Shown: positions 12,632 through 21,165 of the stretch, piece after piece | Layout of the letters: each line of letters opens with the position of its first letter | Numbering within the stretch: position 1 is the first letter of the stretch | NCBI GenBank assembly: GCA_900545135.1 | Contig: UQXL01000031.1 | Coordinates: forward strand, 1 to 23,286 | From: an uncultured Eubacteriales bacterium | GTDB lineage: Bacteria; Bacillota; Clostridia; Peptostreptococcales; Anaerovoracaceae | Length of the DNA stretch: 23,286 bases | Direction: 5' to 3' | Notes under the pieces: generated by a model | The model's input: the letters and a program-made list of their open reading frames with translations, nothing else | Told to the model about the DNA's origin: nothing | Database searches by the model: none | Position numbers and translations under genes: made by a program

Positions 12632-13273
12632 ATGTCGGAAACTTTACTGATGATATTTGAGATAATAGGAACCGTCGCCTTTTCCGTATCGGGGGCCATG
12701 GTAGGCATTGCGAAGAAGATGGACATATTTGGCATAGTAATTCTGGGACTTACTACCGCGGTGGGTGGAGGAGTGATAAGAGATGTCGTCCTGGGCATAA
12801 CGCCGCCTATCACTTTTGTCAATCCTGTATATGCAGCCATTGCAGTCGTCACGGCCATAGTGGTTTTCCTGCCGTCAGTACGCAGGATTATCACTAAGAG
12901 TCCGGCATATTACGAAAAGGTCCTTTTGCTGATGGACTCCATAGGATTAGGAGTTTTTACCGCGGTGGGAATACGCACGGCTTATGGGGCTTCCTATGAA
13001 ACTGCGGATGCGAATAATATTTTTCTGCTGATATTCGTAGGTTTGGTCACAGGCGTAGGCGGTGGAGTTCTTCGCGATATAATGGCGGGAGACAGGCCGT
13101 ACATATTTGTCAAGCATTTTTACGCCAGCGCTTCGCTGATAGGAGCTGTGATATGCAGCTTGATGTGGGGATATTTTGGACAGACGATATCAATGACGGC
13201 GGGAACGGCTGTCGTGATAACGCTCAGATTGTGCGCCGCCCGCTTCAGATGGAGTCTGCCTAAGCCGGATTAG
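12632..13273 (+). CDS. TRIC/UPF0126-family (YicG-like) channel protein
   Basis: A 213-residue inner-membrane protein with two homologous three-helix halves followed by a seventh helix, the TRIC fold; family members conduct monovalent cations. Each half carries the glycine-rich signature: AVGGGVIRDVVLG (residues 43-55) and GVGGGVLRDIMAG (141-153). Hydrophobic segments lie at about 5-25, 32-50, 66-83, 98-115, 130-148, 163-182 and 187-202. ATG 12632 has AAGGAG about 9 bp upstream. It is the first gene of a five-gene plus-strand run, and its upstream DNA is the repeat region, which may serve as its leader. The physiological substrate in bacteria is not clear from sequence. Confidence 0.9.
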   Translation: MSETLLMIFEIIGTVAFSVSGAMVGIAKKMDIFGIVILGLTTAVGGGVIRDVVLGITPPITFVNPVYAAIAVVTAIVVFLPSVRRIITKSPAYYEKVLLLMDSIGLGVFTAVGIRTAYGASYETADANNIFLLIFVGLVTGVGGGVLRDIMAGDRPYIFVKHFYASASLIGAVICSLMWGYFGQTISMTAGTAVVITLRLCAARFRWSLPKPD

Positions 13274-13331
13274 CAGGAGTTTACCGGTACGTGCGTGAGC
13301 TTTTTATGTCAGCCGCGAGGTATTCTCTATG

Positions 13332-13399
13332 GCGGTTCGGGTGCGGTCCGCGGGAAAATCTCTATGGCGATTCGGTGCGGTTCGGGTGCGGTCCGCGGG
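13332..13399 (+). repeat. 23-bp direct repeat between TRIC-type and cyclo-ligase genes
   Basis: The 23-bp GC-rich word beginning GCGGTTCGGGTGCGGT and ending CCGCGGG occurs perfectly at 13332-13354 and 13377-13399. CTCTATGGCG precedes each copy as well, so a roughly 45-bp segment was duplicated. Confidence 0.92.
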
Positions 13400-13467
13400 G
13401 AGTGGGTCGCGTGGGGTTCGTAGGGAAGTCCGCGGAAGATGCTAAGAGTCCAGGAGGAAAAGCACCA

Positions 13468-14082
13468 ATGATGAAAAGTATTGAAGACCAGAAGCGCGGT
13501 GCGCGCATGAGAGGGATTACGGCAAGGGACAGCCTGACCGCTGAAGTGCGGGAAGAACTTTCTGAGCGTATTTCCCGGGCAATAATGGCTTCGGAGGAAT
13601 ATAAAAGAGCAAAAGTGATTATGCTCTATAAGGCGGTAAAAGGCGAAGTAAAGCTTGACGTTCTGGAAGAGCGTGCGGCCGCTGACGGCAAAAAGCTGGC
13701 TTATCCCCTCTGCGTGGGCAGAGGAAAGATGATTGCCTTGAGTCCTGCCTCAGATGAAAGCTGGATTAGCGGAACATATGGAATAACTGAACCGGCGGCG
13801 GAAAAATCTGAATCGGTCAGGCCGGAAGACATAGACATGATCATCTGCCCCTGCACGGCTTTCGACGAGCAGGGACGGAGAGCAGGTATGGGCGGAGGAT
13901 ATTATGACAGATTCCTGACGTCATGCAGCGGCGCCTGTATAGCCGCGGCGGCTTTTGAAGTTCAGAAAGCCGATGAAGTGCCGGCCGCAGAACTTGATGT
14001 TGTGATGGATAAAATATTTACAGAAAAAAAGATTTATTCAGGAGCGTTTTCGGGGTGGTCTTCCGAAAAATTTGATGTATAA
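13468..14082 (+). CDS. 5-formyltetrahydrofolate cyclo-ligase
   Basis: Converts 5-formyl-THF to 5,10-methenyl-THF with ATP, recycling an inhibitory folate in the cytosol. 204 residues, the usual size. The N-terminus has the basic nucleotide-contact region KRGARMRGI (9-17). The ATP-binding signature is RAGMGGGYYDRFL (138-150), preceded by DMIICPCTAFDEQGRR. The start at ATG 13468 is chosen because AGGAGG lies 9 bp upstream and the family begins here. The frame is open further upstream, but that part is the GC-rich repeat segment and not conserved. It probably shares a transcript with the TRIC-type gene. Confidence 0.93.
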   Translation: MMKSIEDQKRGARMRGITARDSLTAEVREELSERISRAIMASEEYKRAKVIMLYKAVKGEVKLDVLEERAAADGKKLAYPLCVGRGKMIALSPASDESWISGTYGITEPAAEKSESVRPEDIDMIICPCTAFDEQGRRAGMGGGYYDRFLTSCSGACIAAAAFEVQKADEVPAAELDVVMDKIFTEKKIYSGAFSGWSSEKFDV

Positions 14083-14086
14083 TATT

Positions 14087-14125
14087 TGTTAAGAAAAGTT
14101 GTTAAGAAAAGTTCTTAGGAAAAGC
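14087..14125 (+). repeat. Three 13-bp tandem repeats
   Basis: TGTTAAGAAAAGT occurs twice head-to-tail (14087-14099, 14100-14112), followed by a diverged third copy (TCTTAGGAAAAGC, 14113-14125). They lie between the cyclo-ligase stop and the macrodomain gene. Confidence 0.9.
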
Positions 14126-14175
14126 TGCGGAGAAACGCTGAATAGAAACACATGATCTACAAGGAGTTTGATTTT

Positions 14176-14703
14176 ATGGATATGGCGGGCATCAAGAGCA
14201 AAATATTTATAGAAATTGGAGATATAACCAAGTCGGAGTGCGATGCCATAGTCAATGCGGCCAACAGAAGCCTGCTTGGCGGCGGAGGCGTGGACGGAGC
14301 GATTCATAGAGCCGCAGGGCCGGGACTGCTTGAAGAATGCAGGCAGCTTGGAGGATGTGAAACAGGGCAGGCTAAGATTACCGGAGGATACGGGCTGAAG
14401 GCGAGGCATGTAATACATACGGTCGGCCCTGTTTACTCTGGCAGGGACAGCGATGAGGCTCTGCTGCGCAGATGTTACAGGAATTCTCTCGCTCTGGCGA
14501 GAAAAAATCAGATCCATACTGTGGCATTTCCTGCGATTTCGACGGGAGTGTACGGATATCCGCCGGAAGAAGCCGTTCCGGCTGCATTCAGTGAAGTCGC
14601 TGCTTGGCTGGAGGAAAATGACGATTACGATATGCGGGTAACTTTTGTATGCTTTAACGAAAAGATATATAAATTATTTCAAGAGAAGTGTTTGCGGAGG
14701 TAG
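14176..14703 (+). CDS. Macrodomain protein, O-acetyl-ADP-ribose deacetylase type
   Basis: A 175-residue single macrodomain of the MacroD/YmdB type, which binds ADP-ribose and hydrolyses O-acetyl-ADP-ribose or removes ADP-ribose from acidic residues. The motifs are in order: GDITKSECDAIVNAAN (15-30), the catalytic glycine-rich loop LLGGGGVDGAIHRAAG (33-48) and the phosphate loop PAISTGVYGYP (119-129). ATG 14176 is chosen because AAGGAG (14161-14166) lies 9 bp before it; the earlier in-frame ATG at 14152 lies upstream of this ribosome binding site. Its stop is 4 bp before the MATE gene start, so the two are translationally linked. Confidence 0.93.
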   Translation: MDMAGIKSKIFIEIGDITKSECDAIVNAANRSLLGGGGVDGAIHRAAGPGLLEECRQLGGCETGQAKITGGYGLKARHVIHTVGPVYSGRDSDEALLRRCYRNSLALARKNQIHTVAFPAISTGVYGYPPEEAVPAAFSEVAAWLEENDDYDMRVTFVCFNEKIYKLFQEKCLRR

Positions 14704-14707
14704 AAGC

Positions 14708-16141
14708 GTGGGAGTAGAAGTGGAAGAAAGCGTTAATGAATCAAAGGGGAAAAAGGTAAAAAAGCATGAAATAGATATGGTCAACGGGCCGATATTAAAG
14801 AAAATGCTGATATTTGCCTTTCCTCTGATGTTCTCAAGCATCCTGCAGATGCTCTTCAACGCGGCCGACATCATAGTAGTCGGTCGCTTTGCAGGGGACA
14901 ATTCCCTAGCAGCCGTAGGCTCGACTACATCACTGATAAACCTGCTGACTAACCTTTTCATAGGTCTTTCGGTAGGTTCCAATGTATTGGCAGGAAAGTA
15001 TTTCGGCGGCAGGAAGACAGAAAAACTCAATGAAGCGGTGCACACTTCCGTAACCATCAGTCTGATAAGCGGCGTGGCCTTAGCTGTCATAGGCTTTATC
15101 GCGGCGGAACCCATACTGAGACTGATGCAGACTCCAGACACGGTTGTGCATCTGGCCGCTCTTTATATGAGGATACTTTTCCTAGGCATGCCTGCCATGA
15201 TGCTTTACAACTTCGGGAGCGCCATACTCAGAGCCAAGGGAGATACAAGGAGACCGCTTTATTATCTGATGATGGCGGGCGTCGTCAACGTAGGACTCAA
15301 CCTGTTCTTCGTAATAAAATTCCACATGGACGTCGCCGGAGTCGCCACTGCTACGGTCATCTCCGAATGTCTTTCCGCAACTCTGGTAATAAGGTGCCTG
15401 TTCAAAGAGGAAGAAGGCTTCAGGCTGAGCTTTAAAAAGCTGGGAATACATAAAGAACATCTGAAGAGCATACTGAGGGTAGGACTGCCTTCAGGCTTTC
15501 AGGGCGTGCTGTTTTCCGTGTCCAACGTGATAGTTCAGGCGTCGATAAACTCTTTCGGCGACATCACCATGGCGGGAAGTGCGGCGGCCAGCAACATAGA
15601 AAATTTCGTATACTTCGGTATGAACGCCTTTTATCAGGCGGCGATTTCTTTTACCAGCCAGAACGTGGGGGCTAGGAGATATGACAGAGTCCAGCCGATA
15701 ATGATAAGATCAGTCATGTGCGCTGCGGTGACGGGGCTGGTGCTGGGAAATTTATCTTATCTGCTGGGAAATACTCTGCTGGGAATTTACAGCAGCAGTG
15801 CGCCTGTCATCGCCGAGGGAATGAAGAGGCTGGCGGTGATATGCACCACCTATGCTTTCTGCGGAGTGATGGACACCATGGTAGGCGTACTGAGGGGTCT
15901 GGGATATTCCATAGTGCCGATGATCGTTTCGCTGGTAGGAGCATGTCTGCTGAGGATAGTGTGGATAGCGACCATCTTCCAGATAGACGCTTTCCATACG
16001 CCGACGGTAGTATATCTGTCCTATCCTGTGACATGGTTCATAACCATGCTGGCTCATATAGCCTGCTACATATTCATAATGAAACATATTAAAAAGGAGT
16101 TGCCTAATGAAAGTCTTATTGGTGAACGGCAGTCCTCATAA
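14708..16141 (+). CDS. MATE-family efflux transporter
   Basis: A 477-residue, twelve-helix Na+ or H+ coupled exporter of cationic drugs and metabolites. The N-terminus is a charged cytosolic segment, then MVNGPILKKMLIFAFPLMFS, AADIIVVGRFAGDNSLAAVG and GLSVGSNVLAGKYFGGRK, all characteristic of MATE proteins of the DinF/NorM-related group. The second half repeats the pattern (GLPSGFQGVLFSVSNVIVQ, then GAMNAF-like YFGMNAFYQAAISFTSQNVG). GTG 14708 is chosen: GCGGAGG lies 7 bp upstream and overlaps the macrodomain stop. The frame extends upstream inside the macrodomain gene but has no site there. Its last 35 bp overlap the iron-sulfur flavoprotein gene. Substrate unknown. Confidence 0.92.
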   Translation: MGVEVEESVNESKGKKVKKHEIDMVNGPILKKMLIFAFPLMFSSILQMLFNAADIIVVGRFAGDNSLAAVGSTTSLINLLTNLFIGLSVGSNVLAGKYFGGRKTEKLNEAVHTSVTISLISGVALAVIGFIAAEPILRLMQTPDTVVHLAALYMRILFLGMPAMMLYNFGSAILRAKGDTRRPLYYLMMAGVVNVGLNLFFVIKFHMDVAGVATATVISECLSATLVIRCLFKEEEGFRLSFKKLGIHKEHLKSILRVGLPSGFQGVLFSVSNVIVQASINSFGDITMAGSAAASNIENFVYFGMNAFYQAAISFTSQNVGARRYDRVQPIMIRSVMCAAVTGLVLGNLSYLLGNTLLGIYSSSAPVIAEGMKRLAVICTTYAFCGVMDTMVGVLRGLGYSIVPMIVSLVGACLLRIVWIATIFQIDAFHTPTVVYLSYPVTWFITMLAHIACYIFIMKHIKKELPNESLIGERQSS

Positions 16142-16742
16142 GGAGGGCTGTACATTTACAGCGCTCAGCGAAGTCGCGAGGACGCTGGAAGAGGAAAAAA
16201 TAGAAACTGAAATTTTCTGGATCGGAAACAATATCTCAGGCGGCTGCATATCATGCGGAAAATGCGCAGAACTGGGGAAATGCGTTTTTGACGACAGCGT
16301 TAATATCTGCCGTGAAAAGGCATACGAAGCAGACGGCTTCGTCTTTGGAAGTCCGGTTCATTATGCTGCCATGGCAGGAAACATGAAATCATTCATGGAC
16401 AGACTTTTTTATTCTGAAGCCGGCGGCAACGGCGGAAAGGCGTTTTACATGAAGCCGGCCGCCTCGGTGCTCTCAGCCAGAAGAGCGGGAACGACGGCGG
16501 CCTTCGATGAGATAAACAAATACTATACCATAAGTCAGATGCCGGTGGTTTCCTCCCGTTATTGGAACATGGTCCACGGAATGAACGCCGAAGAGGTTCT
16601 CAAGGATGAAGAGGGGCTATACACCATGCGCATTCTGGCGAGAAATATGGCCTACATGCTCAGGTGCCTTGAAGCGGGCAGAAAGGCCGGCGTGGCCATG
16701 CCGGCCGCAGAAGAACCGCGCCGAACCAATTTTGTGAGGTAG
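16107..16742 (+). CDS. Iron-sulfur flavoprotein, NAD(P)H:FMN reductase family
   Basis: A 211-residue flavodoxin-fold protein. The FMN phosphate loop is NGSPHKEGCT (7-16), and SPVHYAAMAGNMKSFMDRLFY (from about 82) forms the second flavin contact and dimer interface. Cys47, Cys50, Cys53 and Cys59 form C-x2-C-x2-C-x5-C, the compact motif of Isf-type iron-sulfur flavoproteins, which pass electrons between a 4Fe-4S cluster and FMN in anaerobes, often for oxygen or peroxide detoxification. AAGGAG lies just before ATG 16107, inside the MATE gene. It is the last gene of its operon, followed by a terminator. The electron partner is not evident. Confidence 0.9.
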   Translation: MKVLLVNGSPHKEGCTFTALSEVARTLEEEKIETEIFWIGNNISGGCISCGKCAELGKCVFDDSVNICREKAYEADGFVFGSPVHYAAMAGNMKSFMDRLFYSEAGGNGGKAFYMKPAASVLSARRAGTTAAFDEINKYYTISQMPVVSSRYWNMVHGMNAEEVLKDEEGLYTMRILARNMAYMLRCLEAGRKAGVAMPAAEEPRRTNFVR

Positions 16743-16787
16743 AAAACCATCAGCTTTTGAAGTGTGATGCTCTATCCTGTTTATCGT

Positions 16788-16827
16788 AGCGGCCGTCATA
16801 GTTTTAGTTTTATGACGGCTGCTTTTT
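16788..16827 (+). terminator. Terminator after the iron-sulfur flavoprotein gene
   Basis: A 13-bp stem with one wobble (AGCGGCCGTCATA 16788-16800 with TATGACGGCTGCT 16811-16823), a 10-nt loop and a T-run. It overlaps the last codons of the convergent nhaC gene; on the minus strand there is no T-run, so it serves only the plus strand. Confidence 0.88.
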
Positions 16828-18174
16828 CTTTCTGCTGAAAAATGCAAACAGAGGCTGAAGAATTATCGGCAGCCATAATATAGGAGCGAACAGGCAGTAG
16901 CCCGTTCCGTCGATTCCCAGCGTGTTGGTGACGAAGATCGCTGTCGCAGACCATGGAATAATGGGCGAGATGCCTGTTCCTGCGTTGAGAAGGACGGCTG
17001 TCAGCTTTTCGCGGGAAACGTTGTTTTTATCAAAGATTTCGTTCAGCGCCGGTGCGAGTATGGAATTGATGGTATAATAGTTGCCGGTCACGACGAAGCA
17101 TATCGTGTGAAGAGCGACTGCGCCGGTGACCACGCTGCCGGCAGAATGTGCGTTGCGGAACACTCTTTCAAAGAAACAGGTGATTATCCCAAGGCGCTTT
17201 ATTATACCGCCGAAGCAGGCGGCGAACAGGAGTAAAATGAGTATCGAGGCCATGCTGTCCACGCCGCCGTAGTGCAAAAGGTCGTTTACCATCTGGTTTT
17301 CCGCCATGTTGTATCCGCTCATCAGCCCTGCCGTGACTTCTGTCATGGAGCGGCCCTGAACCAGCACGGATTCCGCAACTCCGGCAATTATGCCGAGAAC
17401 AAAAGTCGGAATCGTAGGTATCTTCAAAATCATGAACAGTATCAGAAGAACAGGCGCAATCAGAGTCAGCACACCCAGGTTGAATTCGCTTGACAAAGCT
17501 GTAAGTATCTGATTGGTCGCCTGGGTATGGTCTTCGCCTGTCGGGGCAGTGGCAAGCCCCAAGTAAATGTAAAGTATGACAGAGGCTATGAACGCAGGAA
17601 TATTGGAATATGCAGTGGCCATGATGCCTCTGTTAGGTTCGACTGACGTCAGCTCTGTCGCCAGAACCAGCGAACTTGAAAGCGGCGACATCTTATCGCC
17701 GAGAAAAGCTCCTGAAACAATGGCGCTTATGGTGTAGGCCGGTTCAATGCCCAGACCGCTGGCTATACCTGCGAAAGCCACGCCCAGCGTCGACATTACG
17801 CCCCAGGAGGTCCCTATAAGCATGCCCATGAGAGAGCACATAAGGAAGGTTATTATCAGAAAGAACCTTGCATCGATTATTTTCAGACCTATGTAGATGA
17901 GCGTAGGCACGGTACCGCCTATGATCCAGCTGGCTACCAGCGCACCTATCAGGAGAAGCATGAGTATGGGAGTCACAAAGGACATCACCGAGGAAACCAT
18001 GTTCTGCTGGAGCTCGTCGTAAGGAATCTTTCTGATTAAAGCGATGATTCCCACGAAGATGGATTCGGCTATGAGTATAACTGCTATGGGCATTTCAAAG
18101 ATGAATAATCCTGCCACCATTACTGCTGAAATACCAAGAAGAGTAAGGCAGGACTGCTTAAAATTTAAAGTCAT
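16810..18174 (-). CDS. nhaC: NhaC-family Na+/H+ antiporter
   Basis: A 454-residue polytopic membrane protein exchanging Na+ (or a related substrate pair) for protons. The family signatures are visible: LIGTSWGVMSTLGVAFAGIA (120-139) and SGAFLGDKMSPLSSSLVLAT (154-173). Later come AACFGGIIKRLGI, TGNYYTINSILAPAL and NAGTGISPIIPWSATAIF. About eleven hydrophobic segments are present, ending in a basic tail (SRKKKQPS). ATG 18174 is chosen because AGGTGA lies 5 bp upstream; an in-frame ATG 13 codons earlier has no good site. Family members also include malate/lactate and arginine/ornithine-type exchangers, so the substrate is not fixed. It has its own 180-bp upstream gap after the acetyltransferase gene. 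Confidence 0.88.
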   Translation of the reverse strand: MTLNFKQSCLTLLGISAVMVAGLFIFEMPIAVILIAESIFVGIIALIRKIPYDELQQNMVSSVMSFVTPILMLLLIGALVASWIIGGTVPTLIYIGLKIIDARFFLIITFLMCSLMGMLIGTSWGVMSTLGVAFAGIASGLGIEPAYTISAIVSGAFLGDKMSPLSSSLVLATELTSVEPNRGIMATAYSNIPAFIASVILYIYLGLATAPTGEDHTQATNQILTALSSEFNLGVLTLIAPVLLILFMILKIPTIPTFVLGIIAGVAESVLVQGRSMTEVTAGLMSGYNMAENQMVNDLLHYGGVDSMASILILLLFAACFGGIIKRLGIITCFFERVFRNAHSAGSVVTGAVALHTICFVVTGNYYTINSILAPALNEIFDKNNVSREKLTAVLLNAGTGISPIIPWSATAIFVTNTLGIDGTGYCLFAPILWLPIILQPLFAFFSRKKKQPS

Positions 18175-18357
18175 AATGTCACCTGCATATAAAATTTTTA
18201 TCGTTTTTCGCAAACGGTCGGCGGTGAATGCAAATCGCCGGCGCGCGTCTTACAAACCAACGGCATACATTCTAAATCGCGGCGCGTTTAAGCCGACGCC
18301 CGGCATTGCAATCTAAGCTGAGAATTGGAAGCCGCCGCCTTTACTTGCAAGCCGGAG

Positions 18358-19632
18358 CTAATAGTCCGTGTTGGTCCACGGTTTTTGCCTGCAGTAGAAG
18401 AGCCTGTCGAGCTCTTCTTCATACTGCGGTTTGTCCAGCGTTATCGCTCCCAGTCTCACGAGGGAAGAAAATCCGCAGCTTCCCATGAAGAGGGAAGAAA
18501 GTGTGGAAAGGGTGCATCTGACAGAGACATCTGCCGCGGAATCTTTTTCTGCCAGCCGCCACGAACTTCCGGAACTGTCTGCGGTGAAAGCTGCGCAGAC
18601 CTCTTTCGTACAGTGGTTAAGCTCGTCGTCATATATGAATCTGACCGTCAGGACTGAAGCCGGGAATTTTCTGTAACCGGTAGAGGCGATGAAAACTTCC
18701 GGGTCGACAACCTTGTACATGGTTCCCACGGCGGAAACATTGGTCTGAAGAAAGCCGAAATCTATATAATTTCCGGAAATGTCCTGAGACGACGGCAGAA
18801 GATGGTAAAAATCAGGTTCTCCCGTGCGCAGTACTACGGTCTGAGCCAAATCGCTCTGATTTCTCAGATAGCCGAGTAGTCTGAGCAGCACCTTGCCGTC
18901 CATGTATACCAGCTCGTCGACCTCCATCCTGTTGAGCGTGTAGTTGACGTCGCTTTCGCATACGAGGCGGTAAGAAACATAACCTGTCATGCGGCCGTCC
19001 TCGAAGCAGCCGATGCGCCTGGACTGGGTGTCTTCCTCTATGGCGCGTATTTCGTCCTCGAACTTTTCCGCCATGCCATGATTTTTATCTGCGAAAGCCG
19101 AGTGGCACCTGATCATTTCCTCGACGTCGCTTGAGGTGAGAAATCTCAGCGCGGACATATCCTCCCTGTCTATCTTTGGCAGGTTTTCGGAGGGAATCCT
19201 GTACTCGTCCAGCTTGGAGCCGCAGCCGTAGCCCATTTTGCGGTAAAAATCCATGCGGAAAGGAAGCAGCATGGCCACTGAATTGCCGCAGCGTACAGCG
19301 TAATCTTCAAAAAAACGGACCATTTCAAGTGCAGCGCCTTTCTTCTTGTGCAGCGGATGCACGCCGAGAGCCATCAGCCCTGTCGCGGTCTGCATTCTGC
19401 CGAAAAGATTGACGGAAAAGTCTATCAGCTTCATGGTGGCTATAAGGCGGCCGTCCTCAAACAGACCATAAAAATGTATATGCTTGTCGTTTTCCATGGA
19501 ATTGAGGATTTTAGGCCTGTACTTTTCACGGCCCTCATCGCCTATATCCTTGTATGCAGGGTAGGCGTTGAGATATATGGTGAGATAATCTTCGATATGC
19601 TGAGGCGTTATCAGCTTGATTTCGCGGTTCAT
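18358..19632 (-). CDS. Eis-like GNAT N-acetyltransferase
   Basis: A 424-residue protein of the Eis type, larger than a single GNAT enzyme. The N-terminal GNAT domain has the acetyl-CoA loop LGVHPLHKKKGAALEMV (89-105) and MDFYRKMGYGCGS. A second GNAT-like domain occupies the middle (about 160-300). The end resembles the SCP2-like module found in this family and closes with a conserved-looking C-terminal carboxylate segment (KPWTNTDY). Relatives acetylate aminoglycosides, polyamines or lysine side chains using acetyl-CoA; which applies here is unknown. A GGAGG site precedes ATG 19632 and a good promoter lies upstream. It is divergent from trmO. Confidence 0.85.
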   Translation of the reverse strand: MNREIKLITPQHIEDYLTIYLNAYPAYKDIGDEGREKYRPKILNSMENDKHIHFYGLFEDGRLIATMKLIDFSVNLFGRMQTATGLMALGVHPLHKKKGAALEMVRFFEDYAVRCGNSVAMLLPFRMDFYRKMGYGCGSKLDEYRIPSENLPKIDREDMSALRFLTSSDVEEMIRCHSAFADKNHGMAEKFEDEIRAIEEDTQSRRIGCFEDGRMTGYVSYRLVCESDVNYTLNRMEVDELVYMDGKVLLRLLGYLRNQSDLAQTVVLRTGEPDFYHLLPSSQDISGNYIDFGFLQTNVSAVGTMYKVVDPEVFIASTGYRKFPASVLTVRFIYDDELNHCTKEVCAAFTADSSGSSWRLAEKDSAADVSVRCTLSTLSSLFMGSCGFSSLVRLGAITLDKPQYEEELDRLFYCRQKPWTNTDY

Positions 19633-19663
19633 GGCCGTACCTCCGTAAATAATCTTATAAATA

Positions 19664-19693
19664 ATATTAAATTAGGCGCTAAGGAAATGTCAA
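19664..19693 (-). promoter_or_regulatory. Promoter of the Eis-like gene
   Basis: On the minus strand a perfect -35 TTGACA (19688-19693) is followed after 18 bp by TAATAT (19664-19669), about 30 bp before the start codon. Confidence 0.7.
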
Positions 19694-19935
19694 GAGTTTG
19701 CAGTCCGGTGGAAAAATAAATTTGATATCAGCTACAAAATAAAGTTGAGATAAACTGCGGACGCTCTGGAATAAAACGGCCGTGTGTAGTATTATATTAT
19801 TGTCTGCTCGATGGACGTACACGCGCGGCGGTGTGCCTTGCATGGGCTAAGCTTTGACATCGCGCGGCAGAGGTGCTGTCTTATTTGGCTTAAGACCGGC
19901 GGCAGAATTTACGCAATTTAACAGGAGGTCAGTGG
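19694..19935. other. Divergent intergenic region before trmO
   Basis: No gene is visible here. A TTGACA at 19854-19859 with TCTTAT 19 bp downstream (19879-19884) is the best, still weak, candidate promoter for the trmO operon. The ribosome binding site of trmO (ACAGGAGG) is at the right edge. Confidence 0.4.
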
Positions 19936-20643
19936 ATGAAACCGATAGCGCACATACGCACGGAATTTACTGAAAAATTCGGCATACCCAGACAGAGCGG
20001 CCTTGCGGAAACCGAAGGATATATAGAATTTGAACCTGAGTACGCTTCTCCCGAAGCGGTAAGAGGGCTTGAAGATTTTTCCCATATCTGGCTGATATGG
20101 AAGTTTTCAGAGTCGGAGGGAAAAGGCTGGTCGCCCACGGTGAGACCTCCCAGGCTTGGCGGAAACGAGCGAAAAGGAGTATTTGCGACCAGATCGCCTT
20201 TCCGCCCCAATCCAATAGGGCTTTCCTGCGTAAAGCTCGAAAGCATTGAAATGAGACGAAACGGCCCTGTGCTCAAGATAATCGGCGCCGATTTGCTGGA
20301 TAATACTCCGATATACGATATAAAACCTTACGTCCCTTTCGTTGACAGCGTGCCTGAGGCCAGCGGAGGATTTGCCAAGGAATCTCCGGCGAAGATGAAG
20401 GTGGTATTTGAAGAAAAGCAGGCGTCTGACGGACAGGAGAACTTTTCCGCGCCTGATACCGCGATGGACGAGAAAACCAGAAAAGTCGTTGAACAGATAT
20501 TATCCCAAAATCCTGTTCCTGCATATCAGCATGATGAAAACAGGATATACGGCATGGATTACGGCGGGTTCAGCATAAAATTCAAAGTCGGCAGGAGACA
20601 AATTACCGTCGTTGACATACGCCGCAAGTGTGATAAAATTTAA
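19936..20643 (+). CDS. trmO: tRNA (t6A37) N6-methyltransferase, TrmO/TsaA family
   Basis: SAM-dependent enzyme that methylates N6-threonylcarbamoyladenosine at position 37 of threonine tRNA to m6t6A. 235 residues, the usual length. It starts MKPIAHIRTEFTEKFGIPRQ and has the family hallmark GVFATRSPFRPNPIGLS (81-97), preceded by LEDFSHIWLIW. DLLDNTPIYDIKPYVPFVD follows, and the C-terminal small domain ends YGGFSIKFKVGRRQITVVDI. The single-stranded beta-barrel fold has no classical SAM loop. ACAGGAGG lies just before ATG 19936. It is the first gene of a compact four-gene run. Confidence 0.94.
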   Translation: MKPIAHIRTEFTEKFGIPRQSGLAETEGYIEFEPEYASPEAVRGLEDFSHIWLIWKFSESEGKGWSPTVRPPRLGGNERKGVFATRSPFRPNPIGLSCVKLESIEMRRNGPVLKIIGADLLDNTPIYDIKPYVPFVDSVPEASGGFAKESPAKMKVVFEEKQASDGQENFSAPDTAMDEKTRKVVEQILSQNPVPAYQHDENRIYGMDYGGFSIKFKVGRRQITVVDIRRKCDKI

Positions 20644-20676
20644 AACAGACAGTCAAAATTCAAAACGGAGATACAG

Positions 20677-21165
20677 ATGGAAAGAGATTATATAAAACCT
20701 GAAAAAACAGCAAAAAAATGTATGCGGATATCGTGCGCAATGTGGCTTGTGCTCATCATGGCCGCGGCCACCCTTGTAGTTTTGCTTGCCATAGACGCCG
20801 GTTTGGCCGGCAGCATAATCCTTGCCCTAGGATGGATATTGTCGATAATCTATATAATAGCAGCTCCAAAAGTGAGATATGAAAGGTACAGATACTGTAT
20901 CGACAGTGAAGCTATCAGAGTCAGGGAAGGTCTGCTTTGGATAAGCGAAAGCATAGTGCCGATAGAGAGACTGCATAAGATAGAAGTTTCCCAAGGCCCT
21001 GTGGCCAGGATGTTTGGGCTGTTCACCGTCTGCGTAACTACAGCAGGAGGCGATGTAAACATAAAGTTTCTCCAGGAAGATAAGGCCAATGAAATAGCTG
21101 AAACACTGAAAATAAAGATCAACAGCATAGTCACTGCGGAAAGAGCAGGAAGAGCCAATGGATAA
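20677..21165 (+). CDS. ydbS: YdbS-like bacterial PH-domain membrane protein
   Basis: A 162-residue protein with two membrane segments (about 17-38 and 43-64) and one bacterial PH domain (bPH2) from about 70. The domain has the usual pattern RYCIDSEAIRVREGLLWISE, then SIVPIERLHKIEVSQGPVARMFGLFTV and INIKFL-like strands. The role is unknown; in Bacillus the YdbS/YdbT pair is associated with envelope stress and export-related phenotypes. CGGAGA lies before ATG 20677. It overlaps ydbT by 8 bp, as in other genomes where the two are always paired. Confidence 0.87.
   Translation: MERDYIKPEKTAKKCMRISCAMWLVLIMAAATLVVLLAIDAGLAGSIILALGWILSIIYIIAAPKVRYERYRYCIDSEAIRVREGLLWISESIVPIERLHKIEVSQGPVARMFGLFTVCVTTAGGDVNIKFLQEDKANEIAETLKIKINSIVTAERAGRANG

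Noticed and set aside
13291..13467. N-terminal extension of the cyclo-ligase
   Set aside because: Encoded by the GC-rich direct repeat, rich in Gly, Arg and Phe, and absent from the family. The AGGAGG site supports ATG 13468.
18175..18357. RNA gene or riboswitch before nhaC
   Set aside because: The GC-rich 183-bp gap has partial GCGCG repeats but no recognisable conserved fold or promoter that I could support.
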